Assembly (NCBI RefSeq): GCF_039540515.1
Contig: NZ_BAABFA010000010.1
Location: 186,001-250,000 of the forward strand
Length of the DNA: 64,000 bases
Origin: Nemorincola caseinilytica
GTDB lineage: Bacteria > Bacteroidota > Bacteroidia > Chitinophagales > Chitinophagaceae
Direction: 5' to 3'
This document shows positions 1 to 7,556 of this stretch, one piece after another (within the stretch, counting starts at the first letter, position 1; the number at the start of each line of letters is the position of its first letter). The position numbers and the translations under genes were made by a program. The notes below the pieces were generated by a model. The model was not told the DNA's origin. It did not search any database and saw nothing but the letters and a program-made list of their open reading frames with translations.

Positions 1-268
1 CCGGACCCGCTGCCTGTGTGGCCACGCCCGATGTGAGCACGATGCCGCTATCGAAAATGAGTGGCGATGATGCAGTGACAGAGAAAGTACCATGAGCCGT
101 GGGCAGGCAGGTAAGCACAGCGTTCATGCCTATGACACCGGGGCCCAGCAGCTTGTTCATAATGGTGGTGGCAGTATAGCCGGGCGTACTGCCGGGCGTG
201 ATAACTATCTGCGCCCGGGCGCCTGCAGAGAGTAAAAGAATGCTTAAGGCAAGGTATAATTTCTTCAT
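1..268 (-). CDS. Secreted choice-of-anchor L domain protein, 5' part only
   Basis: The minus strand is open from an ATG at 268 to the window edge, giving about 89 residues with no stop. It begins with a lysine-rich, hydrophobic signal peptide ending in ARAQ. The mature part has a run like KLLGPGVIGMNAVLTC, then a GTFS motif and a FDSGIVLTSG motif. That order is typical of the choice-of-anchor L domain found at the N-terminus of secreted Bacteroidota surface proteins, which usually end in a gliding-motility or T9SS C-terminal domain. The C-terminal part lies outside the window, so the sorting signal cannot be seen. It is divergent from the lipoprotein gene at 586. Confidence 0.75.
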   Translation of the reverse strand, partial: MKKLYLALSILLLSAGARAQIVITPGSTPGYTATTIMNKLLGPGVIGMNAVLTCLPTAHGTFSVTASSPLIFDSGIVLTSGVATQAAGP

Positions 269-585
269 GTGCTCCATCATTTAGGTATAATGATAATTGC
301 GATAGAGGTGTAAGGTGTGGCACTGGCAATACGCGACATATCATATCGCCTCATACTAAATATTCCTTCCCGGTAAGATATCGGGTATGCGTTTATTATT
401 AGACAGCATAATTTACCTTACCGTTGGGCACGAACCCGATTCATTCTCTTTCAAATATAAAGCAAATGTCGATATACTTGTATCTTAAAAAACGCAAAGC
501 GTAATGTGTATAAAGGCACAGGCCGTGATATAGGTAATATATTTACAGTGTGTCATATTATGCCGGGGTTGCTTAATTTGCGTGC
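269..585. other. Intergenic region between divergent genes
   Basis: This 317-base stretch separates two divergent exported-protein genes. No convincing ORF or RNA gene was seen. It is AT-rich around 355-545. A TTAATTTG close to the ATG at 586 resembles the Bacteroidota TAnnTTTG element with a mismatch. Promoters for both flanking genes should lie here. Confidence 0.4.
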
Positions 586-1464
586 ATGGCTTTGAATTTT
601 TGCAAAAAATACCTGTTGCTGCTGCCCGTAGTGGCGATGGCCACAGGCTGCGGATCGGCGAAGAAAGGAGGAAAAATGCCTGCGCGTATGCCCGGCACAT
701 GGCAGGCGCAGCCCATAAAGATAGATGGCGACTGTACCGACTGGCCATCGCCCTACCCCAACTATGATGCCAAGGCGATGGTGGCCTATGCGACATCGAA
801 CGATGCGGAGAACCTGTATGTGACCATACAGACCGGCGACCCGCTGACGCAGATAAAGATACTGAAACAGGGTATGGCCGTAATGATAGACACAGGAGGG
901 CGAAAGGATGCCAGCTTTGTGATAAACTACCCGCTGCAGAACCCCGACGACCTGTCGGAACTATTTGCGCAGAACAAGGATGGCGGTACATCATCGCACC
1001 TGAGCCGCCAGTTCGACCAGAAGCTACAGAAAAGCGCAGAGGGCTGCAACCAATACTCGCTCGATGGCTTTGGGCCATGCAACGGGGGATATATGGTGTC
1101 GCAAAGCGCCCCCTGCGGCGTAAGGGTGACATTGCGCATAGACGAATATAAGCAACTGGTGTGGGAGGCGGTAGTACCCTTCAAGGCCATATTGAACAAA
1201 AGCAATATATCTGCCGCAGATGCGGGTAAGGCCATAAGCGTGTGCTATGCGATAAAGGCCTTCAAAGCGCCATCTACCAAGGCCGATAACGCGGCCACAC
1301 CCATGAACAACAATATGGGAGGACAGACGGGTATGCCCGGTGGACGCATGAACAGCATGCAGATGAACAGCCCGGGCACGGTGCGCGCCAGTGGCGGGCC
1401 GAACGGACATCTGTACGAAAGCACGAAGACGTGGAAACATTTTGGGCTGGCATGGGGAAAATGA
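586..1464 (+). CDS. Lipoprotein with CBM9/DOMON-like domain
   Basis: This 292-residue protein starts with a short basic segment, a hydrophobic core and a lipobox ending ATGC (Cys about residue 23), so it should be a lipid-anchored envelope protein. After the anchor comes an IDGDCTDWPSPYP segment, followed by beta-rich sequence with a DAENLYVTIQTGD motif. This pattern resembles the carbohydrate-binding family 9-like (DOMON-like) fold, in which a D-G-x-x-x-x-W opening is typical. The last 60 residues are rich in Met, Asn and Gly (for example MNNNMGGQTGMPGG) and probably unstructured. No catalytic residues were recognised. The gene stands alone before the complex I operon. Confidence 0.65.
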   Translation: MALNFCKKYLLLLPVVAMATGCGSAKKGGKMPARMPGTWQAQPIKIDGDCTDWPSPYPNYDAKAMVAYATSNDAENLYVTIQTGDPLTQIKILKQGMAVMIDTGGRKDASFVINYPLQNPDDLSELFAQNKDGGTSSHLSRQFDQKLQKSAEGCNQYSLDGFGPCNGGYMVSQSAPCGVRVTLRIDEYKQLVWEAVVPFKAILNKSNISAADAGKAISVCYAIKAFKAPSTKADNAATPMNNNMGGQTGMPGGRMNSMQMNSPGTVRASGGPNGHLYESTKTWKHFGLAWGK

Positions 1465-1501
1465 CCTGGCGATCTTTGTGTTTCCTTAACCTGAAGCGCT
1501 C

Positions 1502-1531
1502 TTGCATTTTCGCTCCATAACTGTAACTTTG
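1502..1531 (+). promoter_or_regulatory. Probable promoter of the nuo operon
   Basis: A TTG at 1502-1504 is followed after 19 bases by TAACTTTG at 1524-1531. This fits the Bacteroidota primary sigma consensus of TTG about 17-20 bases before TAnnTTTG. The element ends 45 bases upstream of the nuoA ATG and no other gene lies between, so it probably drives the operon. Confidence 0.55.
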
Positions 1532-1576
1532 TCTGTTCAGTATCATTTTTTCAACCACCCGGTACAGCACCCGAAT

Positions 1577-1963
1577 ATGGATCTTCAATTACTGGCTGCA
1601 AATACGCCGTTCAACTATTTTCCTATTGCCCTGCAGATAGTGGTGGCCATAGGCTTTGTTGTGGTAATGATGGCAGTGACCCACCTGCTGGGCCCCAAAC
1701 GCCGCACACAGGACAAGCTCATCAACTTTGAGAGTGGTATACCTTCTGTAGGCAATGCCCGCCAGCCCATGGGCATCAAGTACTTCCTGGTGGCCATACT
1801 GTTCGTACTGTTCGATGTGGAGGTGATATTCTTCTACCCCTATGCGGTGAATTTCCGCTACCTGGGGCAGGAGGGCTTTATAGAGGTACTGCTTTTTGTG
1901 GGTTTCTTCCTTTGCGGCTTCATATATATAGTGAAGAAGGGCGCACTGGATTGGGAAGACTGA
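1577..1963 (+). CDS. nuoA: NADH-quinone oxidoreductase subunit A
   Basis: NuoA is a small membrane subunit of respiratory complex I. The 128-residue protein has three predicted transmembrane helices, at about residues 15-38, 66-90 and 97-120. Its conserved loop contains KLINFESGIPSVG and MGIKYFLVAILF, typical of the family. The open frame extends 25 codons upstream, but the ATG at 1577 (MDLQLLAAN) fits family length and lies downstream of the TAnnTTTG promoter. It is the first gene of the operon, about 135 bases before nuoB. The acidic residues of the TM2 region (FDVEVIFFYPYAV) are conserved. Confidence 0.95.
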   Translation: MDLQLLAANTPFNYFPIALQIVVAIGFVVVMMAVTHLLGPKRRTQDKLINFESGIPSVGNARQPMGIKYFLVAILFVLFDVEVIFFYPYAVNFRYLGQEGFIEVLLFVGFFLCGFIYIVKKGALDWED

Positions 1964-2097
1964 CGATAACAGAAGCGAACGAAATATCAAAAATAATAGC
2001 ATCGAGCATTATTAAAATGAAGGGTGACCAGGTAACGAGTTGAGGGTTGTGGATAGTGTGTATCTTTTAATTTTTGCTTTTTAATTTTTTAGTTTTT

Positions 2098-2661
2098 ATG
2101 CCTCGTCCGGTACAGTATAATACGAATATAAAAATGGTGGAGATGCCCGAGGGCTACTCCGGAGAGGGCTTCCATGCCACATCTTTCGATAAGGTGGTGG
2201 GCCTGGCCCGCAAGAATTCATTGTGGCCACTGCCGTTCGCTACATCGTGCTGCGGTATCGAGTTCATGGCCACCATGGGCTCCAACTACGACCTTTCGCG
2301 TTTCGGCTCGGAGCGTATGGGCTTTACCCCCCGCCAGTGCGATATGCTGCTGGTAGCCGGTACCATAGCCAAAAAAATGGCGCCCATACTGCGCCAGGTA
2401 TACCTGCAGATGGCCGAGCCCCGCTGGGTGATAGCCATAGGCGCATGCGCCAGCAGCGGTGGTATATTCGACTCTTACTCTGTACTGCAGGGTATAGACC
2501 AGGTGATACCTGTGGACGTATATGTGCCCGGCTGCCCGCCCAGGCCCGAAGGCATACTGGATGGCATACTCAAGCTGCAGGACATAGTGCAGAACGAAAG
2601 CCTGCGCCGCAGGAGCAGCCCGGTATACAAAGAACTGATGACCAGCTACGGTATACAGTAA
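2098..2661 (+). CDS. nuoB: NADH-quinone oxidoreductase subunit B
   Basis: NuoB carries cluster N2, the last iron-sulfur cluster before quinone in complex I. With the ATG at 2098 the protein has 187 residues. The four expected ligands are visible: adjacent Cys51 and Cys52 (SCCGIEF), Cys117 (GACASSGG) and Cys146 (PGCPPRPE). The reading frame is open eight codons further upstream, but that leader is a T-rich tract and is unlikely to be translated. It sits between nuoA and nuoC. The intergenic region after it carries two short GC-rich repeats found elsewhere in the window. Confidence 0.96.
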   Translation: MPRPVQYNTNIKMVEMPEGYSGEGFHATSFDKVVGLARKNSLWPLPFATSCCGIEFMATMGSNYDLSRFGSERMGFTPRQCDMLLVAGTIAKKMAPILRQVYLQMAEPRWVIAIGACASSGGIFDSYSVLQGIDQVIPVDVYVPGCPPRPEGILDGILKLQDIVQNESLRRRSSPVYKELMTSYGIQ

Positions 2662-2663
2662 GC

Positions 2664-2692
2664 AGCCCCGCCCGCAAAGGGAGGAGATAGGT
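2664..2692. repeat. GC-rich intergenic repeat (CCxCCC...GGGAGG type)
   Basis: The sequence following the nuoB stop has a C-rich arm and then AAAGGGAGGAGATAGG. It resembles the repeats at 13118, 18941, 33784 and 48315, which share a CCTCCCC/GGGGAGG hairpin followed by a GATG-like tail. This copy is imperfect. Confidence 0.4.
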
Positions 2693-2713
2693 TGTGGTAT
2701 TATTTAAATAAAA

Positions 2714-2738
2714 AAGCCCTTTTTAGGGGTTCGGGGTT
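2714..2738. repeat. CCCCTTTAGGGGTTGGGGT-family repeat abutting nuoC
   Basis: The stretch reads AAGCCCTTTTTAGGGG then TTCGGGGTT and ends directly at the nuoC ATG. It matches the repeats at 13557-13578 and 15943-15969 in the same orientation and at 15846-15873 inverted. All copies lie inside the nuo operon. Confidence 0.6.
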
Positions 2739-3236
2739 ATGACGAACGAGATATTGAAACAACGGCTCACAGACAAATTCGGCGAGGAACTGACCGAATG
2801 GGGCGAGCCATATGGCATGCTTACCTTTCGTGCACCGGCCGAAATGAACCTGAAAGTGATACAGCACCTGTATGATGATGAGGAACTGCGTTTCCGTTTT
2901 CTTACAGACCTGACGGGTATACACTACCCCGACAGGGCAGGCGAGGAGCTGTGCGTGGTGTACCACCTGCACAACCTGGTAGACAATGTGCGCCTGAGGA
3001 TGAAGGTGTATGTGCCTATAGACCGGCCCGATGTGTATACGGCCACCTCGGTATTCTCTGGCGCCAACTGGATGGAGCGTGAGACGTATGACTTCTTTGG
3101 CGTGAATTTCGTAGGCCACCCCAACCTGATACGCATACTGAACGTAGAGGAGATGGAGCACTTCCCGATGCGTAAGGAATTTCCGATGGAAGACCCTACG
3201 AGGAGGGATAAGGATGATGAGATGTTCGGCAGGTAA
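2739..3236 (+). CDS. nuoC: NADH-quinone oxidoreductase subunit C
   Basis: NuoC is a peripheral-arm scaffold subunit of complex I that packs against NuoD. The 165-residue protein has the normal stand-alone length. It contains the 30-kDa subunit signature with ANWMERETYDFFGVNFVGHPNLIRIL at about residues 108-133, and ends with the usual KEFPMEDPTRRDK motif. The ATG at 2739 directly follows a GGGGTT repeat arm, which is an unusual translation start context. A Uma2-family gene separates it from nuoD. Confidence 0.95.
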   Translation: MTNEILKQRLTDKFGEELTEWGEPYGMLTFRAPAEMNLKVIQHLYDDEELRFRFLTDLTGIHYPDRAGEELCVVYHLHNLVDNVRLRMKVYVPIDRPDVYTATSVFSGANWMERETYDFFGVNFVGHPNLIRILNVEEMEHFPMRKEFPMEDPTRRDKDDEMFGR

Positions 3237-3268
3237 AATGAGATAACGATAAAAGAGATAAACAAAAG

Positions 3269-3853
3269 ATGCTACTAGCGGATCTGGACCTGAATAAGAC
3301 CTACACCTATGCCGACTACTTCAAATGGAAGCTGGAGGAAAGGGTGGAGCTGATCCGTGGGCGTATCTTCAGGATGAGCCCTGCGCCTAACAGGAAGCAC
3401 CAGCAACTGACGGGTGATATATTCTTTGCGATCCGTAATTTCCTGAAGGAAGACAGATGTAAAGTATATGTAGCGCCTTTCGATGTGCGCATACCCCGTA
3501 GGTCGAAGGACGATAAAGATATACTTACAGTATTGCAGCCGGACATATGTGTGATATGCGACCCTGCAAAACTGGATGACCGTGGATGCATAGGCGCCCC
3601 CGACCTTGTGGTGGAGGTACTATCGCCGGGCAATAATGCAAAAGAACTGAAGAATAAATACGAGGTATACGAAGAGTCGGGCGTGAGGGAATACTGGGTA
3701 GTGTCTCCGCAAGATCAGACACTTATCATATATACACTTACCAACGGAAGCTATCGTGCATCGCGACTGATGGTAGCGGGAGATATAGCAAGGTCGGAGG
3801 CACTGGATGGCTTTTCGCTGGATCTTACAGTATTATTCGAAGGACTAACTTGA
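3269..3853 (+). CDS. Uma2 family (DUF820) nuclease-like protein
   Basis: This 194-residue protein belongs to the Uma2/DUF820 family, a restriction-endonuclease-like (PD-(D/E)XK) fold common in cyanobacteria and Bacteroidota. The visible family signature is VELIRGRIFRMSPAP near the N-terminus (Glu27), then QPDICVICD (Asp92) and PDLVVEVLSPGN (Glu116), followed by the KYEVYEESGVREYWVV helix-strand segment. These supply the presumed acidic catalytic residues. The biological role of the family is unclear. The gene is in the operon direction, 32 bases after nuoC and 34 before nuoD, although it has no known role in complex I. It is best seen as a passenger gene. Confidence 0.85.
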   Translation: MLLADLDLNKTYTYADYFKWKLEERVELIRGRIFRMSPAPNRKHQQLTGDIFFAIRNFLKEDRCKVYVAPFDVRIPRRSKDDKDILTVLQPDICVICDPAKLDDRGCIGAPDLVVEVLSPGNNAKELKNKYEVYEESGVREYWVVSPQDQTLIIYTLTNGSYRASRLMVAGDIARSEALDGFSLDLTVLFEGLT

Positions 3854-3887
3854 TGTTTCGAAAGAAAGAGGGAAGAAAAACAAGTTT

Positions 3888-5138
3888 ATGGAACTACAAC
3901 CACATCAGCAGCAACATATAAAACTTTCTGAAGAGTCGCTTCAGAAACAGACCACCACGCTGAACCTGGGCCCTACGCACCCGGCCACGCATGGTGTGTT
4001 CCAGAACATAATGGAGATAGATGGCGAACGCGTGATGGAGACCGTGCCTACTATAGGCTACATTCACCGCGCATTCGAGAAGATAGCAGAGCGCAGGCCC
4101 TACTACCAGATAACCACCCTTACGGACAGGCTGAACTACTGCTCGGCCCCCATCAACAATATGGGCTGGCACCTGACCATAGAAAAACTGCTGGGCCTGA
4201 AACTGCCTAAGCGTGTGGACTACTACCGCGTGATACTTATGGAGCTGTCGCGCATAGCCGACCACCTGGTGTGCAACTCGGTGATAGCTGTGGATACAGG
4301 CGCGCTCACACCCTTTACCTATGTGTTCCAGTGGCGGGAGAAGATATATGAGATATTCGAAGAGGTGTGCGGCTCGCGCCTTACTACCAATATAGGCCGT
4401 GTAGGCGGTTTTGAGCGCAACTTCTCTGAGGCGTTCCACAAAAAGCTGGCTGATTTCGTAGAGAAGTTCCCTGCTATAATGACCGAGTTCGAATCGCTGC
4501 TGAACCGCAACCGCATATTCATGGACCGCTGCATAGGCGCGGGCCCCATCAATGCCGAGCGTGCACTGAGCTACTCGTTCACCGGGCCCAACCTGCGTGC
4601 CGCCGGTGTAGACTATGATGTGCGCGTGGCACAGCCATACTGCTCTTACGAGGATTTCGATTTCAAGATACCGGTAGGCACTACAGGTGATGTGTATGAC
4701 CGCTTCATGGTGCGCAACGGCGAGATATGGGAGAGTATGAGCATCATACGCCAGGCCATAGACAAGATAGAACAGATAGAAAAGGCCGACCCCTCGCAGA
4801 AACATGTATTCTATGCCAAAGAGGCCGACCGATACCATATACCGCCAAAAGAGGATGTGTATACCAAGATGGAGGCGCTGATATGGCACTTCAAGATGAT
4901 AATGGGTGAGATAGACGCACCTGCAGGCGAGGTGTACCAGGCAGTAGAGGGCGGCAATGGCGAGGTAGGCTACTACCTGATAAGCGATGGTGGTCGCACG
5001 CCCTACAGGCTGCACTTCCGCAGGCCATGCTTCATCTACTACCAGGCATACCCCGAGATAGTGGCGGGCGGCCTGCTGAGCGACGCGGTGGTAACACTGA
5101 GCAGCCTGAACGTGATAGCGGGAGAACTGGATGCGTAA
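3888..5138 (+). CDS. nuoD: NADH-quinone oxidoreductase subunit D
   Basis: NuoD is the 49-kDa subunit that helps form the quinone site of complex I. The 416-residue protein has the family's standard motifs: LGPTHPATHGVF near residue 27, GYIHRAFEKIAE near 58, SPINNMGW-like (SAPINNMGW) near 87, and the C-terminal VAGGLLSDAVVTLSSLNVIAGELD. The His-Pro-x-x-His of the quinone pocket is present. The start ATG at 3888 gives a 24-residue polar leader before the conserved core. A four-helix-bundle gene flanked by repeats follows before nuoE. Confidence 0.96.
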   Translation: MELQPHQQQHIKLSEESLQKQTTTLNLGPTHPATHGVFQNIMEIDGERVMETVPTIGYIHRAFEKIAERRPYYQITTLTDRLNYCSAPINNMGWHLTIEKLLGLKLPKRVDYYRVILMELSRIADHLVCNSVIAVDTGALTPFTYVFQWREKIYEIFEEVCGSRLTTNIGRVGGFERNFSEAFHKKLADFVEKFPAIMTEFESLLNRNRIFMDRCIGAGPINAERALSYSFTGPNLRAAGVDYDVRVAQPYCSYEDFDFKIPVGTTGDVYDRFMVRNGEIWESMSIIRQAIDKIEQIEKADPSQKHVFYAKEADRYHIPPKEDVYTKMEALIWHFKMIMGEIDAPAGEVYQAVEGGNGEVGYYLISDGGRTPYRLHFRRPCFIYYQAYPEIVAGGLLSDAVVTLSSLNVIAGELDA

Positions 5139-5141
5139 ATG

Positions 5142-5180
5142 ATAATTAGCTGATGAGGTGATCAGCTAATTAGCTGATGT
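5142..5180. repeat. AGCTAATTAGCT palindromic repeat, left of the four-helix-bundle gene
   Basis: This block contains the perfect 18-base palindrome ATCAGCTAATTAGCTGAT at 5161-5178, with a partial AATTAGCTGATGA copy just before it. A closely related block lies at 5591-5630, so the gene between them is bracketed by the same motif. Confidence 0.8.
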
Positions 5181-5210
5181 AAACAATGTTGCAGATGAAA
5201 TGATGAGGAC

Positions 5211-5573
5211 ATGAATGAAGAGTTGAAGAAGGGAAATCTTATTGTGCAATTATCATTCGGTCTTGCAGTAGATATGATACCTTTCTGTGCGGAGCTGGAT
5301 GCTATGAAGAAATGGTCGCTGGCGAACCAGATATTAAGAGCATCTTTGTCGATAGGAGCTAACGTAAGAGAAGCACAAAATGCAGAAAGTAAAGCGGACT
5401 TTATTCATAAAATGAAGATCGCAGCAAAAGAAGCGGATGAAGTAGAGTATTATCTGGAAGTATGTAATGCCTCGATATTGTTACCAGACGCTGGTATATT
5501 ATTAGAAAAGGTCCGTTCGATCTGTAAAGTATTGAACAAAATAATTGGAAGTTCAAAAATGGCGAATACTTAA
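5211..5573 (+). CDS. Four-helix bundle protein (23S rRNA intervening-sequence protein family)
   Basis: The 120-residue protein matches the four-helix bundle family first noted in 23S rRNA intervening sequences. The signature is AMKKWSLANQILRASLSIGANVREAQ at about residues 31-56, then KADFIHKMKIAAKEADEVEYYLEV. Length is typical and no catalytic residues are known. The family's function is unknown; it is often found in repeat-rich or diversifying regions. The gene is AT-rich compared with nuoD and nuoE and is bracketed by AGCTAATTAGCT repeats. This supports insertion into the operon as a unit (inference). Confidence 0.88.
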   Translation: MNEELKKGNLIVQLSFGLAVDMIPFCAELDAMKKWSLANQILRASLSIGANVREAQNAESKADFIHKMKIAAKEADEVEYYLEVCNASILLPDAGILLEKVRSICKVLNKIIGSSKMANT

Positions 5574-5590
5574 AATATTTAATGAACATG

Positions 5591-5630
5591 CTAATTAGCC
5601 TATCAGCTAATTAGCTAATCAGCTAATATA
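5591..5630. repeat. AGCTAATTAGCT repeat, right of the four-helix-bundle gene
   Basis: Tandem, slightly varied copies of the motif (CTAATTAGC, ATCAGCTAATTAGCTAATC, AGCTAAT) run from 5591 to 5630, one base before the nuoE ATG. The core matches the palindrome at 5161-5178. Confidence 0.8.
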
Positions 5631-5631
5631 A

Positions 5632-6129
5632 ATGAATATACAGTTTAGCGAAGAAAAAATGAACAAGGTGAGGGAGATCATCGCACGCTACCCGGAAGGG
5701 AAGCAGAAAAGTGCGCTGATACCCCTGCTGCACCTGGCGCAGGACGAATTCGGCGGCTGGCTGGATGTACCGGTGATGGACTATGTGGCCAGCATACTGA
5801 ACATACTGCCTATAGAGGTGTACGAGGTGGCCACATTCTATACCATGTTCAACATGAAACCGGTGGGCAAGTACCTGCTGGAGGTATGCCATACGGGCCC
5901 CTGCATGCTGAACGGCAGCGACGACATCATAGCGCACATAAAGGACAGGCTGGGCATAGGCCCGGGCGAGACGACACCCGACGGGCTCTTTACCCTGAAA
6001 CCGGCAGAATGCCTGGGTGCCTGCGGCTATGCACCTATGATGCAGCTGGGCAAGACCTTCAGGGAGCACCTGACGAAGGAAAAGGTAGATGCGCTGATAG
6101 ACGAGCTAAGGGCACAAGCTAATAACTGA
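5632..6129 (+). CDS. nuoE: NADH-quinone oxidoreductase subunit E
   Basis: NuoE is the 24-kDa subunit with 2Fe-2S cluster N1a, part of the NADH-oxidising module. The 165-residue protein has the four ligands Cys86 and Cys91 (CHTGPC) and Cys127 and Cys131 (CLGAC), in the thioredoxin-like C-terminal domain. The N-terminal helical part contains PLLHLAQDEFGGWL. The start ATG lies against the AGCTAATTAGCT repeat block, so its leader is AT-rich and lacks a purine-rich ribosome site. Nine of twelve isoleucines are coded by ATA, which shows the host codon bias. Confidence 0.95.
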   Translation: MNIQFSEEKMNKVREIIARYPEGKQKSALIPLLHLAQDEFGGWLDVPVMDYVASILNILPIEVYEVATFYTMFNMKPVGKYLLEVCHTGPCMLNGSDDIIAHIKDRLGIGPGETTPDGLFTLKPAECLGACGYAPMMQLGKTFREHLTKEKVDALIDELRAQANN

Positions 6130-6136
6130 TAAAGGA

Positions 6137-6544
6137 ATGGCCTGGGACCTGACACTGGAATTTCAGCTATCGGCGCCACCTGCAAGGGTGATGCAACTGC
6201 TGACCGATGCGGCACTGATAAGAAAGTGGAGCGGAGAAGATGCTGTGATAGAGAATAAACCGGGTGGCAGGATGTCGATGTATGGCGGATGGGTAACGGG
6301 TGAGGTGACAAAGACGAGTGCGGACGAGCTGGCCTATACATGGCTCACTACCGACCAGCCAATGGGGGCAAAACCTTCAGAAGTTCATTTTGTACTGAAG
6401 AAACAAGATGGCGGCACGCGGGTGATACTGAAACATACCGGGTTTGCCACCGAGGAAGAGATGAAGGAACACCGCAGCGGCTGGGCCGATACTTTCTTCG
6501 AGCCGCTGGAGGACTTTATAATGATTTTTGATAACAGAGAATAG
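6137..6544 (+). CDS. SRPBCC / AHSA1-like domain protein
   Basis: The 135-residue protein looks like a START/Bet v1-like (SRPBCC) ligand-binding protein of the AHSA1 (activator of Hsp90 ATPase-like) group. Visible features are the N-terminal FQLSAPPARVMQLLTDAALIRKWSG segment, in which the strand-helix-W-S/G pattern is typical, a central GGRMSMYGGWVTGEV hairpin, and a C-terminal helix GWADTFFEPLEDF. Its function is unknown. It starts 8 bases after nuoE, in the same direction, and its composition resembles the host genes. It may therefore be an older resident than the neighbouring toxin-antitoxin pair. Confidence 0.8.
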   Translation: MAWDLTLEFQLSAPPARVMQLLTDAALIRKWSGEDAVIENKPGGRMSMYGGWVTGEVTKTSADELAYTWLTTDQPMGAKPSEVHFVLKKQDGGTRVILKHTGFATEEEMKEHRSGWADTFFEPLEDFIMIFDNRE

Positions 6545-6551
6545 AAGAAGT

Positions 6552-6779
6552 ATGGCAACACAGAAATATCATTTCCCTATCCTTATAGAACAGGACGAAG
6601 ACGATATCTTTATCGTATCATGCCCTGTTTTTAAGGGGTGTCATTCTTATGGTAAGACGATAGATGAAGCAATGAAAAATATTCAGGAAGTAATAGAGAT
6701 GTGCCTGGAAGAAGAAAAGCCCAATTCTCTGAACCACTTTATCGGGTTCAGGGAAATAGAAATGCAAGTAGCGGTATAA
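6552..6779 (+). CDS. hicB: HicB family antitoxin
   Basis: The 75-residue protein fits the short HicB form: an N-terminal YHFPILIEQDEDDIFIVSCPVFKGCHSYG segment followed by the helix TIDEAMKNIQEVIEMCLEE. This is the partial RNase H-like fold that neutralises HicA. There is no C-terminal DNA-binding domain, so autoregulation by this protein alone is not evident. The ATG at 6552 is preferred over an upstream frame extension that would overlap the SRPBCC gene. The antitoxin precedes the toxin, the less usual order for hic loci. It is in the nuo operon direction. Confidence 0.85.
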   Translation: MATQKYHFPILIEQDEDDIFIVSCPVFKGCHSYGKTIDEAMKNIQEVIEMCLEEEKPNSLNHFIGFREIEMQVAV

Positions 6780-6809
6780 ACAGGCAACTTTGGCATCATA
6801 GTAGATACG

Positions 6810-7043
6810 ATGAGTAAAAAGCAGATCGTTATTACAGGTAAAGAATTGATAAAGATCTTAGAAAAGTTAGGTTTTAATGTAATAAGAATAAATGGTTCGC
6901 ATTACAGATTAAAACATTCTGATGGAAGGGTAACAACGGTTCCCGTTCATGGAAATGATGACCTGCCTAAGGGATTACTAGGAAAAATATTAAAAGAGGA
7001 TATTCAAATATCTTTTGAAGAACTTGAAACTTATATAAAATAG
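6810..7043 (+). CDS. hicA: HicA family mRNA interferase toxin
   Basis: HicA toxins cleave mRNA through a double-stranded-RNA-binding-like fold. The 77-residue protein has the family pattern: GKELIKILEKLGFNVIRINGSHYRLKH with the catalytic histidine at residue 31 in the GSHY motif, then TTVPVHGNDDLPKGLLGKILKE. All key residues appear intact. The gene is markedly AT-rich beside its nuo neighbours, which suggests recent transfer. It lies 30 bases after hicB, and its stop touches the start region of the next gene. Confidence 0.9.
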   Translation: MSKKQIVITGKELIKILEKLGFNVIRINGSHYRLKHSDGRVTTVPVHGNDDLPKGLLGKILKEDIQISFEELETYIK

Positions 7044-7048
7044 TGCTG

Positions 7049-7483
7049 ATGAAACTTATCCTTACCATACTATTCGTTTCGCTGCTGGTACCTGCATTTG
7101 CGCAGCAGGCCGACAAGGAGGCACTGAACCTGTCTATGATGGTATTTGACAGGGCGCTGGAGAAAAGGGATACCATATCTCTGAAAAGGCTACTGAGCAA
7201 CGAGGTGACCTATGGACACTCTAACGGCTGGGTGGAGAACAAAAAAGAGGTGATAGCCGACCTGTACAATGGCATTATCGGCTATGACCGAATAGTGACC
7301 TCGCAGCCGGAGATAAAAATAGCCGGTAAGGTAGCGCAGGTGCGCAGTACGGCCGAGATATGGGCAACGCTGAATGGTGAAAAAGGCTATTATAAACTGA
7401 AAGTATTGCAGGTGTGGCTGTGGGAGAACGGGCATTGGACCCTGTTCGCAAGGCAGAGCGCACCTATGAAGATGGAAAGCTGA
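7049..7483 (+). CDS. Exported NTF2-like (DUF4440-type) protein
   Basis: The ATG at 7049 gives a 144-residue protein with a clear signal peptide (MKLILTILFVSLLVPAFAQ). A GTG two codons upstream is also possible. The mature part reads as an NTF2-like cone fold of the DUF4440/SnoaL-like type: helix LNLSMMVFDRALEKRDTISLKRLLSNEVTYGHSNGWVENKKEV, then strands ending in LQVWLWENGHWTLFARQS. Such proteins are usually small-molecule binders or isomerases, but no catalytic residue can be assigned here. Composition is host-like. It is the last passenger before nuoF. Confidence 0.75.
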   Translation: MKLILTILFVSLLVPAFAQQADKEALNLSMMVFDRALEKRDTISLKRLLSNEVTYGHSNGWVENKKEVIADLYNGIIGYDRIVTSQPEIKIAGKVAQVRSTAEIWATLNGEKGYYKLKVLQVWLWENGHWTLFARQSAPMKMES

Positions 7484-7556
7484 ATCATGAACTCAAAACA
7501 GGAAGGCCGGACGGCTTGCTTTCTACCTTCTGCTTTTTGACTTTGACTATATAAAA

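Noticed and set aside
3894..5015. Long open frame on the minus strand inside nuoD (373 codons)
   Set aside because: It is opposite a certain gene and has no recognisable domain; such antisense frames arise from the skewed codon use here.
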